From contig JAEYOL010000008.1 of the NCBI GenBank assembly GCA_023411775.1, forward strand, positions 1-18,826: DNA of 18,826 nucleotides. The letters are read 5' to 3'. The notes beneath the pieces are model-generated. The model had not been told where the DNA came from, ran no database searches, and saw only the letters and a program-made list of their open reading frames with translations. Position numbers and translations under genes: made by a program. Source of the stretch: Bacteroidota bacterium (GTDB lineage: Bacteria; Bacteroidota; Bacteroidia; Chitinophagales; Chitinophagaceae). Below are positions 7,644-14,011 of the stretch, one piece after another (position 1 is the first letter of the stretch; each line of letters starts with the position of its first letter).

Positions 7644-8687
7644 ATGCTAGATGTTTCCAATTTCGACCCCAACAGCGTCGGAAATCCCAACAACAATATT
7701 TTTGGTCTCCCTACCACCGAAGAAAATTCAAACCTCATCATTCTGCCTGTACCCTGGGAAGTAACCGTAAGTTATGGGGCTGGCACGGCAAGGGCACCGG
7801 AAGCGATATCAAAGGCCAGTTTCCAGGTTGACCTCTTTGACCCCGAAGTGCCTGATGGCTGGAAACAGGGCTTTTATATGCGTCCTATCGATCGTAAGAT
7901 CCTGATGAAAAGTGATTACCTGCGAAAAGAAGCCGAATTATACATTGACTATATTTCCAAAGGCGACGACGTTAATGCCAACCAGTTCATGACGCGAACC
8001 CTTAAGGACGTAAATGAAGGGAGCCAGTTTCTGAACACCTGGGTGTATGACCAGACCAAAGCCTTATTAGCAAAGGACAAACTGGTTTGCCTGCTTGGCG
8101 GTGATCACAGTACGCCACTTGGATTTTATAAAGCGATCGCTGAAAAGTATCCGGACTTTGGCATTCTTCAGATTGATGCGCATTGCGACCTGCGTGAAGC
8201 GTACGAGGGATTTAATTACTCGCACGCCAGTATCATGTACAACGCGCTGGAGGAAGTACCTCAATTATCACGACTGGTGCAGGTTGGGATCAGGGACTAT
8301 GGCAGCGACGAATGGGATTATATCAGGAACTCCAACCACAGGGTGGTTACATATTTCGACAAAGAAATAAAAACCCGCCAGTTTGAAGGTCAAACCTGGA
8401 AACAGGTGGCTGAAGAGATCGTTAGCAAATTGCCACATCATGTATATATAAGCTTTGATATTGACGGGCTGGACCGTAAGCTCTGCCCCCATACCGGCAC
8501 GCCAGTTCCCGGTGGATTTGAAACGGAAGAAGTCTTTTATCTTTTCCGCAAGGTGATTGAAAGTGGCCGCAAACTCATCGGCTTCGACCTGGTGGAAGTG
8601 GGAATTAGCGATAATGACTGGAATGCCAATGTGGGTGCACGGGTGCTGTTTAAGCTCTGCAACCTGATGGTAGCCAGTAATAGTTAG
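7644..8687 (+). CDS. Agmatinase-like ureohydrolase (arginase family)
   Basis: Arginase-family enzymes use a two-manganese centre to hydrolyse guanidino compounds, releasing urea. The 347-residue protein has the three metal-binding motifs in order: 'GGDHS' with His155, 'DAHCD' at 178-182, and 'SFDIDGLD' at 270-277. The surrounding 'YEGFNYSHAS' and 'TGTPVPGGFETEE' are closer to agmatinase than to arginase. Two positions depart from the usual ureohydrolase signature: the residue after 'DGLD' is Arg278 instead of Pro, and the residue after the following Pro is His where Gly, Ser or Ala is usual. The metal ligands are intact, so the enzyme is probably active. The following membrane-protein gene starts 19 bases after the stop and is likely co-transcribed. 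The substrate is not certain; agmatine, formiminoglutamate and other guanidino acids are candidates. Confidence 0.85.
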   Translation: MLDVSNFDPNSVGNPNNNIFGLPTTEENSNLIILPVPWEVTVSYGAGTARAPEAISKASFQVDLFDPEVPDGWKQGFYMRPIDRKILMKSDYLRKEAELYIDYISKGDDVNANQFMTRTLKDVNEGSQFLNTWVYDQTKALLAKDKLVCLLGGDHSTPLGFYKAIAEKYPDFGILQIDAHCDLREAYEGFNYSHASIMYNALEEVPQLSRLVQVGIRDYGSDEWDYIRNSNHRVVTYFDKEIKTRQFEGQTWKQVAEEIVSKLPHHVYISFDIDGLDRKLCPHTGTPVPGGFETEEVFYLFRKVIESGRKLIGFDLVEVGISDNDWNANVGARVLFKLCNLMVASNS

Positions 8688-8706
8688 AATAAATAATGTA
8701 GTGGAG

Positions 8707-9243
8707 ATGCAGAAATTTGAGTTTGTACTGAAAAATGAAAAGCTGAGACATTATAAGACCCTTACGCTTTTTGTCATTTTCATAAACATTGTTTTCGTGG
8801 TTTGGCTGGGAATTACAGACCCCTCACTCCGGGTATCAGCGATCCTGACGTGCATACTGGTTGTCGCCGCTTTGATCATCTTCCATCTGATGAAGAAAAA
8901 CTTCGGCAGTCTCATTGCGATGTTGCTAATCGCGAATTTTTATGTTGAAGCGGGTTATTGGGCAGCCCTGGGTATTGTTATACTGATGGCCCTGCTCCAC
9001 CTGGTGTCGATCAGACCCCTGGTAGTAAAAGTAAGTCCCGCCAACATCCTTTATCCCAATTTTCCCAAAAGAAAAATTGAGTGGGATGAACTGAACAACC
9101 TGGTATTAAAAGACGGCCTGCTTACATTGGACTTTAAGAATAACAGGATCGCGCAGGTGATGGTAAACAGTGAGAATAATAAAACAGACGTGGATGAGAG
9201 GGAATTTAACGAGTTTTGCAGAGAGAAGCTTGCCGGATACTAG
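8707..9243 (+). CDS. Small membrane protein with C-terminal soluble domain, function unknown
   Basis: I do not recognise this 178-residue protein. It has probable membrane spans at about residues 19-37, 43-62 and one or two in 66-102, then a soluble C-terminal part of about 75 residues. That part ('ILYPNFPKRKIEWDELN', 'LVLKDGLLTLDFKN') looks like a strand-rich, PH-like fold of the kind found in small bacterial membrane proteins; this is an impression only. The ATG at 8707 is preferred to a GTG at 8701, because the sequence around the GTG (GTGGAG) looks like the ribosome-binding region. It begins 19 bases after the ureohydrolase stop, suggesting an operon, but gives no clue to a shared task. 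Its TAG stop is the first three bases of a heptamer repeat array. Confidence 0.65.
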   Translation: MQKFEFVLKNEKLRHYKTLTLFVIFINIVFVVWLGITDPSLRVSAILTCILVVAALIIFHLMKKNFGSLIAMLLIANFYVEAGYWAALGIVILMALLHLVSIRPLVVKVSPANILYPNFPKRKIEWDELNNLVLKDGLLTLDFKNNRIAQVMVNSENNKTDVDEREFNEFCREKLAGY

Positions 9244-9276
9244 ATACCAGATGCTGGATGCTGGATACTTGATATT
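9242..9276 (+). repeat. Degenerate heptanucleotide tandem array, 5 units (GGATACT type)
   Basis: Five 7-bp units follow one another without spacers: AGATACC, AGATGCT, GGATGCT, GGATACT, TGATATT. The array begins in the TAG stop of the preceding membrane-protein gene and ends about 30 bases before the radical SAM gene. Its tail contains GATATTTG (9271-9278), one base from the -7 promoter consensus. The same unit family occurs at 16562-16603. Confidence 0.75.
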
Positions 9277-9307
9277 TGGTTTATTGTTTTGATTTTTATT
9301 AAATGAC

Positions 9308-10606
9308 ATGTCGCTGACGCAATCACCATATATACTGTATTCCGACGGGAAGGGCAATATTTTTGAAGACACTTCGCTATATGTGACCGGGCGTAGTGGA
9401 TGGGATGCATTGCCTGTTCCTGCGGATGAATGGATCGAGTTGCCGGAAGGTGGTTCTCTTTATGAATTGCCTGGGCGAAAAGGCATCGGTATTGATGTTG
9501 TTACAGGTGAAATGCGTCTATGTGAAAAAGGTTGGGCGGTGGCGGCGTTTATTCCTCCCGCACATACCGGCTATTTCCTTGCTGCATATGAAGCTGAACC
9601 CGGCGCGCCCACCCTGCCTTTGTTTTGTTACACCGCGACAGGATGGTACAATGATAAATTTTACGTTCCCGCTACCCGAATAGAACCTGACATACGACAG
9701 GACTGCGCGGGATACGATCAGCAAAAAGTAGAGCTTGGTGTTCAAAAATTATTAGAAGCATATCCGCACAACAGGCTGGTGGAACACCTTGCGAAAAATT
9801 GTGCACTTACTTATCACTGCCCCGCCGCCCGTAATTATTTTCTCGGACGCTGGGAATGCCCAATACCGGCCTCACCTGCCTGCAATGCCAACTGCGTGGG
9901 TTGTATCTCACTTCAGCCGGATGAAGAGACCATTGTATCTACCCAGGACCGGTTACGATTCAAACCCAGTCCGGAAGAGATCGTGGAATATACCGTGCCG
10001 CACCTGGAAACAGCACCTTATCCTATCGTAAGTTTTGGCCAGGGTTGCGAAGGCGAACCACTCCTGATGTGGGAAACTATCCGGGATGCGATCATCGAAA
10101 TTCGCAAACACACCAAAAAGGGCAGTATCAATATCAACACAAACGGTTCAAGACCCGATGCAGTTAAAATATTATGTGAAGCCGGACTAGACTCCATCCG
10201 CGTTAGTACCAATTCGGCACGCCGGGAAGTTTATTTGCCATATTACCGGCCCAACAATTATGATTTTTCGGATATCATCGAAAGCCTGAAGATCGTAAAT
10301 GGCTACGGTGGCTGGACCTCGATCAATTACTTTGTTTTCCCCGGCATGACGGATAGTGTAGAAGAATATGAGGCACTCCGGCGCCTGATCATAGAAACAG
10401 GTTTGAAAATGATACAATGGAGGAATTTTAATATCGATCCTGACTGGTATCTGGGCAAGATCGGCGTTACGGATACAGGTGAATGCATGGGTGTAAAACA
10501 ATTACAGGAACTGATCAAAGAAGAGTTCCCTGATCTGAAATACGGGTATTTCAACCCTCCCATAGAACGTATCAAAGGCCGCTTCGAAATGGATTTTGCC
10601 CACTAA
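9308..10606 (+). CDS. Radical SAM protein, function unknown
   Basis: Radical SAM enzymes use a [4Fe-4S] cluster to split S-adenosylmethionine and start radical chemistry. The 432-residue protein has the cluster motif C-x3-C-x2-C at Cys192, Cys196 and Cys199 ('SPACNANCVGCIS'), and a SAM-contacting 'GQGCEGEPL' at 244-252, followed by 'ININTNGSRPD' and 'IRVSTNSARREVY', as expected along the barrel. The first 180 residues are not the radical SAM barrel and I do not recognise them. Four further cysteines lie just before the motif (133, 165, 171, 184) and could hold an auxiliary cluster. The neighbours do not suggest a substrate. The ATG at 9308 is the first ATG of the frame. The product may modify a protein or RNA, but this is a guess. 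Confidence 0.85.
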   Translation: MSLTQSPYILYSDGKGNIFEDTSLYVTGRSGWDALPVPADEWIELPEGGSLYELPGRKGIGIDVVTGEMRLCEKGWAVAAFIPPAHTGYFLAAYEAEPGAPTLPLFCYTATGWYNDKFYVPATRIEPDIRQDCAGYDQQKVELGVQKLLEAYPHNRLVEHLAKNCALTYHCPAARNYFLGRWECPIPASPACNANCVGCISLQPDEETIVSTQDRLRFKPSPEEIVEYTVPHLETAPYPIVSFGQGCEGEPLLMWETIRDAIIEIRKHTKKGSININTNGSRPDAVKILCEAGLDSIRVSTNSARREVYLPYYRPNNYDFSDIIESLKIVNGYGGWTSINYFVFPGMTDSVEEYEALRRLIIETGLKMIQWRNFNIDPDWYLGKIGVTDTGECMGVKQLQELIKEEFPDLKYGYFNPPIERIKGRFEMDFAH

Positions 10607-10728
10607 ATGTTTAGCGCACCGTTGTTGTTAGTAGTGAACTTTACAGAAAATTTCAATTTTTAAAACTCCGATAGCTTTACTTACGGTATGCTCGGGATTC
10701 GGGCTTTTTCATTTTTCCGGGATCATCC

Positions 10729-10736
10729 TAACTTCG
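10729..10736 (+). promoter_or_regulatory. Probable -7 promoter element of the MATE gene (TAACTTCG)
   Basis: TAACTTCG differs from TANNTTTG at one position and lies 26 bases before the MATE ATG. The 156-base gap shows no better candidate and no clear -33 element. Confidence 0.35.
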
Positions 10737-10762
10737 CGTACTTTTTCCCGGCGTAAACGAGT

Positions 10763-12103
10763 ATGCGAAAAGAAGCTTCCAGGACGATAAATTTGGCTTT
10801 GCCGATCATCATCGGTGAATTGGCACAGATGGCGCTGCATATCATCGATGCGGCGATGGTGGGATCGATCAGCTATAAACAACTGGCCGCGGCTGCGCTT
10901 GTCATCAATGCTATGAATATTCCTTTCGTACTGGGTATTGGGATGACCATCTCCGTTTCACAGATGGTATCGATGGCACACGGTCGCAGGGATGGACAAT
11001 TAGTATCTCATTATTTCTACAATGGATTTATCCTTTGTGCCGTAACCGCTGTGCTCATTTCACTATGTCTTGTATTTGGCAGGGGCATTCTTACACAACT
11101 TGGCCAGGATACTGAAGTGGTTGCGCTGGCATTACCGTTTATGAAACTGATGGGCCTGTCGATCATCCCTATGCTTTTGTTCATGACATTAAAGCAATTT
11201 GCCGACGGACTGGAGTACACCAAAACGGCTATGATCATTTCGCTGCTTGGAATGCCCGTGAATATACTGCTCAACTGGTTTTTGATCTATGGCAACCTGG
11301 GTTTCCCAAGACTTGAGCTCAACGGCGCCGGATGGGCCACACTTATCACCCGTTCGCTCATGTTTATTGTTTTGGGTCTTGTAATATTGAAACACCGAAG
11401 GTTTAAAAAATATGTGGCCGTAAGCAGCAGGCAATGGAAGCTTCGAAAGAAAACATTGTTCGAGTTGCTGCATATCGGTGTTCCAAGCAGTCTTCAGATT
11501 GGAATGGAAGCAGGAGCTTTTGCGGTATCAGGAATAATTATCGGGACTATCAGTGCCGTTGCGCAGGCGTCCCACCAGATTGCCCTGAGCTGCGCTTCTT
11601 TTACTTTTATGGTGTCGATGGGTTTGGCACAGGCAGGTTCCATTCGTGTCAGCAATGCGTTTGGAAGAAAGGACTGGCCGAAGATATCGGTCATTGGCAA
11701 AAGTACACTGGGCGTGGCACTCCTGTACGGTATGTTTTGCGCGATAAGCTTTTTTGTTTTTCGATTCCAGCTACCAAAATTTTTCAATGACAATACGGCT
11801 GTGTTGAATATGGCGGCATTATTATTATTGTATGCCGCTGTATTCCAGATATCCGATAGCACACAGGCTATTGGCGCGGGTTTGCTTCGTGGAATTAAGG
11901 ATGTAAAATTTCCCACGCTTTTGATCGGGATTGCGTACTGGGTAGTTGGACTTCCGCTGGGTTATATCCTCGCATTTCCTCTCGGCCTGGGAGCTTCAGG
12001 TATTTGGCTGGGTTTGATAACAGGTCTTACCCTGGCGTCTATTTTTCTGATCAGTCGTTTTCTAAGGATGACAAAAAGAAATAACAAACAGGTTAGACCC
12101 TAA
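10763..12103 (+). CDS. MATE-family multidrug/cation efflux transporter
   Basis: MATE transporters export drugs, dyes or metabolites across the cytoplasmic membrane in exchange for Na+ or H+. The 446-residue protein has the family's length and about twelve hydrophobic spans, arranged as two related halves. The N-terminal 'LALPIIIGELAQMALHIIDAAMVG' region, given here as spans 'LALPIIIGELAQM' and 'HIIDAAMVG', is the typical first-helix and loop pattern of NorM-like proteins. The internal 'HIGVPSSLQIGMEAGAF' opens the second half in the same way. It ends in a basic cytoplasmic tail 'RMTKRNNKQVRP'. The gene has its own promoter motif and is followed within 10 bases by a strong hairpin, so it is probably a single transcription unit. 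Substrate and coupling ion cannot be read from the sequence. Confidence 0.92.
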   Translation: MRKEASRTINLALPIIIGELAQMALHIIDAAMVGSISYKQLAAAALVINAMNIPFVLGIGMTISVSQMVSMAHGRRDGQLVSHYFYNGFILCAVTAVLISLCLVFGRGILTQLGQDTEVVALALPFMKLMGLSIIPMLLFMTLKQFADGLEYTKTAMIISLLGMPVNILLNWFLIYGNLGFPRLELNGAGWATLITRSLMFIVLGLVILKHRRFKKYVAVSSRQWKLRKKTLFELLHIGVPSSLQIGMEAGAFAVSGIIIGTISAVAQASHQIALSCASFTFMVSMGLAQAGSIRVSNAFGRKDWPKISVIGKSTLGVALLYGMFCAISFFVFRFQLPKFFNDNTAVLNMAALLLLYAAVFQISDSTQAIGAGLLRGIKDVKFPTLLIGIAYWVVGLPLGYILAFPLGLGASGIWLGLITGLTLASIFLISRFLRMTKRNNKQVRP

Positions 12104-12107
12104 AGCA

Positions 12108-12134
12108 ACAATACCGGGTCGAACCCGGTATTGT
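12108..12134. terminator. Perfect 12-bp hairpin between convergent genes
   Basis: ACAATACCGGGT, loop CGA, then ACCCGGTATTGT forms a perfect 12-bp stem with a 3-base loop. It starts five bases after the MATE stop and lies 22 bases from the stop of the convergent CHRD gene. There is no T-tract on the plus-strand side, and only a T-rich run (TTGCTTTA) on the minus-strand side. It probably ends transcription or protects the 3' ends of both messages. Confidence 0.7.
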
Positions 12135-12156
12135 ACGTCAAAGAATTCTCACCGCT

Positions 12157-12642
12157 TTACTGTGACAATTTTACCTGGCCGCGGATCTCACCGGCGGGAT
12201 AATCTGCCGTATGAATATTGTAATAAACATTACCCGCGATTAGGGCTGTATGTAATTCCGCGGAAGCGGTTATTGTATCAGCTGCAGTGCCTGCTGTACC
12301 ATTGGTTGTGATCTGGATGTCCTGCATGGGAGGTGCACTTTCGCCAGGTGCTGCAGGTCCATGAAAATGGGCTACTGTAGCTTCTCCGGATATGCCGGTC
12401 CAATTGATCGTATAGATCAGGGATTTGGATGTGGTATCATAAGAACCTGTGAGCGTACCAGTACCTGGTGTATTTACCGCTGGTACTTCCTGTGCTCCGG
12501 ATGCATCACCGGAAAGTTTGTATTTCGAGTTTGGCATATTGTCGTCATCCTTATCACATGCTGCAAGTGTCAACACCCCGGCTATCCCAGCAAACGCGAT
12601 TGCAGAACGAAATAAATTTCTGCTCAATACTGTTTTTTTCAT
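12157..12642 (-). CDS. CHRD-domain lipoprotein
   Basis: This 161-residue protein has a lipoprotein signal peptide starting 'MKKTVLSRNLFRS' and ending in the lipobox 'LTLAAC', with Cys29 the lipidated residue. The mature part begins C-D-K-D-D-D, which fits the X-K-(D/E)2 surface-export signal described in Bacteroidetes lipoproteins, so it may face outward on the outer membrane. The remainder is one CHRD (chordin-like) domain, from about residue 40 to the end, with the typical 'AHFHGPA' and 'VYYNIHTADYPAGEIRGQV' patterns. The molecular role of bacterial CHRD domains is not established; copper or other metal handling by His residues has been suggested only loosely. The ATG at 12642 is chosen because it puts the basic signal-peptide start first; a longer frame to 12678 adds 12 residues. 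It is convergent with the MATE gene. Confidence 0.88.
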   Translation of the reverse strand: MKKTVLSRNLFRSAIAFAGIAGVLTLAACDKDDDNMPNSKYKLSGDASGAQEVPAVNTPGTGTLTGSYDTTSKSLIYTINWTGISGEATVAHFHGPAAPGESAPPMQDIQITTNGTAGTAADTITASAELHTALIAGNVYYNIHTADYPAGEIRGQVKLSQ

Positions 12643-12852
12643 ACATAATATTTTAGTGAATAATGCTCTTAAGTCCAAAAACGCTACCAGACATTTCTAT
12701 TGTTAAGAACTTATCGTAGCGACTTTTCATCATGATTCCCAGAGAGACTGAACTACAGTGATTCAACCCTATATCTGAACCGCAGGTTTACACCAGGTGA
12801 CAATTAAAAGCATATATATATCGGTCTGTGCGGTAAAAAAATGCGGAAATTT

Positions 12853-12870
12853 TGTAGCAAATGTGCTACA
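12853..12870. promoter_or_regulatory. 18-bp palindrome TGTAGCA-N4-TGCTACA
   Basis: TGTAGCA, four bases (AATG), then TGCTACA is a perfect 7-bp dyad. The size fits an operator for a dimeric repressor or activator. It lies 210 bases before the CHRD ATG and 162 bases before the TonB-like ATG, so either gene could be the target. A short hairpin in RNA is the alternative. Confidence 0.4.
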
Positions 12871-12946
12871 CCCGTAAAATTCCCCTGGTAAAAGTTTTTT
12901 TAAGGTTTCCCACAACAAAAAATTAACATTTCTGATGGCCCTGCTT

Positions 12947-12970
12947 ATGCAAGTTGTGCAAACTTTGCAT
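12947..12970. promoter_or_regulatory. Imperfect dyad ATGCAAGTT / AACTTTGCAT
   Basis: ATGCAAGTT and AACTTTGCAT are inverted copies with one extra base in the right arm, separated by five bases. The site lies 62 bases before the TonB-like ATG. It could be an operator or a leader hairpin. Confidence 0.35.
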
Positions 12971-13023
12971 CGTTAATACACAGGTGTGAAAAAGTAGCGC
13001 TAGAGAAGGTATTATTCAAAACG

Positions 13024-13031
13024 TAGATTTG
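13024..13031 (+). promoter_or_regulatory. Bacteroidetes -7 promoter element abutting the TonB-like ATG (TAGATTTG)
   Basis: TAGATTTG is an exact TANNTTTG match that ends one base before the ATG at 13033. If it is used, transcription should start inside the annotated reading frame and the in-frame ATG at 13051 would be the real start. Confidence 0.4.
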
Positions 13032-13032
13032 T

Positions 13033-13926
13033 ATGAACAACACTTATGCCATGACTGCATCCTTTGAGTCAAAGAAAAATACACAGGCAACGATGATAAC
13101 GATCGGCTTTGCAGGCTTGTTGTTCCTACTCATGTTTTTCTGGACCTGGACCATTCCCGTGATCATTCCTCCCCCACCGGATGAAGGAATATTCGTTGAA
13201 TTGAATTTGCCAGAAGAACCCCCCATCGAGATCAAACAGGCTGGTGGTGGCGGTGGTGGTGGAAACCCGGTACAGGCTATTGGTGAAAAAGGTACGGCTT
13301 CGGCGCCGCCACAGCCCGGAACACTTGATGATGCAAAAGACGTGGCTGAGGATCCGGAAGAGAAAGAGTCGCCACCCATACTAAAGCCTGATATTCCAAA
13401 ACCGGATGCAAAGACGATCAATGAAAATAAATCTATCGTAAAAACTGAACCTAAACCTGATCCACTGCCTCCTGCTCCGCAAAAGCCAAAAGCACAATTG
13501 GGGAGAACAACCACAGGAACTAAAACAGGTGGTGGTGCTGCGGAAGATTACGACCGGGCTGGCGGAAGCGGCACCGGAAGTGGTGTGGGTAATGGCAGTG
13601 GAAGTGGTGGTGGAAGCGGCACAGGTACCGGTGGCGGACACGGCTCGGGAACCGGATCAGGAGTTGGGCCCAGGGTAACACGTGGTGACCGGAGAATCGT
13701 TTCCTCCTATTCTTTTGAAGGTGACCTTGCAAAAGCTACAATTTATGCCGACATCAAAGTCTCGCCCGACGGACAAGGAACATTTCAGAATTTTGCACGC
13801 GGCTCGTCGTCTACAAGTTCAGCTTATCGCAATGCCATAATTCAATACCTGCGGAATATTAAATTCAACAAATCAGATCACGAGTCTACAGTAACGGTTC
13901 AGTTCAATTTCCGTGTAAGCGGTTAA
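13033..13926 (+). CDS. TonB-like energy transducer with Pro- and Gly-rich linker
   Basis: TonB-like proteins span the periplasm to pass proton-motive energy from an inner-membrane ExbB/ExbD motor to outer-membrane receptors. The 297-residue protein has a short cytoplasmic start, one membrane span at about residues 20-42 ('MITIGFAGLLFLLMFFWTW'), then a long low-complexity linker. The linker is first Pro/Glu/Lys-rich ('PPPPDEG', 'PKPDPLPPAPQKPKAQL') and then Gly/Ser/Thr-rich at about 166-216. The last 75 residues are a compact domain with 'RIVSSYSFEGDLAKATIYAD' and 'AIIQYLRNIKFN', ending 'VQFNFRVSG', like the C-terminal domain of TonB/TolA-type proteins. No exbB or exbD is adjacent. The start may be 13051 (291 residues) rather than 13033, because a promoter motif abuts the first ATG. 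A surface or cell-envelope linker protein of another kind is possible. Confidence 0.7.
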   Translation: MNNTYAMTASFESKKNTQATMITIGFAGLLFLLMFFWTWTIPVIIPPPPDEGIFVELNLPEEPPIEIKQAGGGGGGGNPVQAIGEKGTASAPPQPGTLDDAKDVAEDPEEKESPPILKPDIPKPDAKTINENKSIVKTEPKPDPLPPAPQKPKAQLGRTTTGTKTGGGAAEDYDRAGGSGTGSGVGNGSGSGGGSGTGTGGGHGSGTGSGVGPRVTRGDRRIVSSYSFEGDLAKATIYADIKVSPDGQGTFQNFARGSSSTSSAYRNAIIQYLRNIKFNKSDHESTVTVQFNFRVSG

Positions 13927-13997
13927 GAAATTACTGATTGATACCTGTGTCGTCAGACTGCGATTAACTAACCAGGGTATTTGTTTGCTGCTTTCTG

Positions 13998-14005
13998 TAA
14001 ATTTG
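13998..14005 (+). promoter_or_regulatory. Bacteroidetes -7 promoter element of the macrodomain gene (TAAATTTG)
   Basis: TAAATTTG matches TANNTTTG exactly and ends six bases before the macrodomain ATG at 14012. Two TTTG copies lie upstream at 13980-13987, roughly in the -33 area. If used, the message would be leaderless or nearly so. Confidence 0.5.
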
Positions 14006-14011
14006 GCGGCA

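Larger units (their letters stand above)
12643..13032. other. 390-bp divergent intergenic region with two dyad symmetries
   Basis: No gene of plausible coding character is visible between the divergently transcribed CHRD lipoprotein and TonB-like genes. The region is AT-rich in parts (ATATATATAT near 12813-12823) and holds two separate dyads, at 12853-12870 and 12947-12970, and a -7 promoter motif at 13024-13031. It is the longest non-coding stretch in the window. Confidence 0.6.

Noticed and set aside
9242..9276. Heptamer arrays considered as CRISPR or as a mobile element end
   Set aside because: Units are 7 bp with no unique spacers, no cas genes or transposase are present, and no target-site duplication was seen.
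11494..11916. 140-codon reading frame antisense to the MATE gene
   Set aside because: The MATE reading is clearly supported, and the antisense product resembles nothing.
13044..13514. 156-codon reading frame antisense to the TonB-like gene
   Set aside because: It arises from the Pro- and Gly-rich coding strand; composition is low-complexity and there is no family resemblance.
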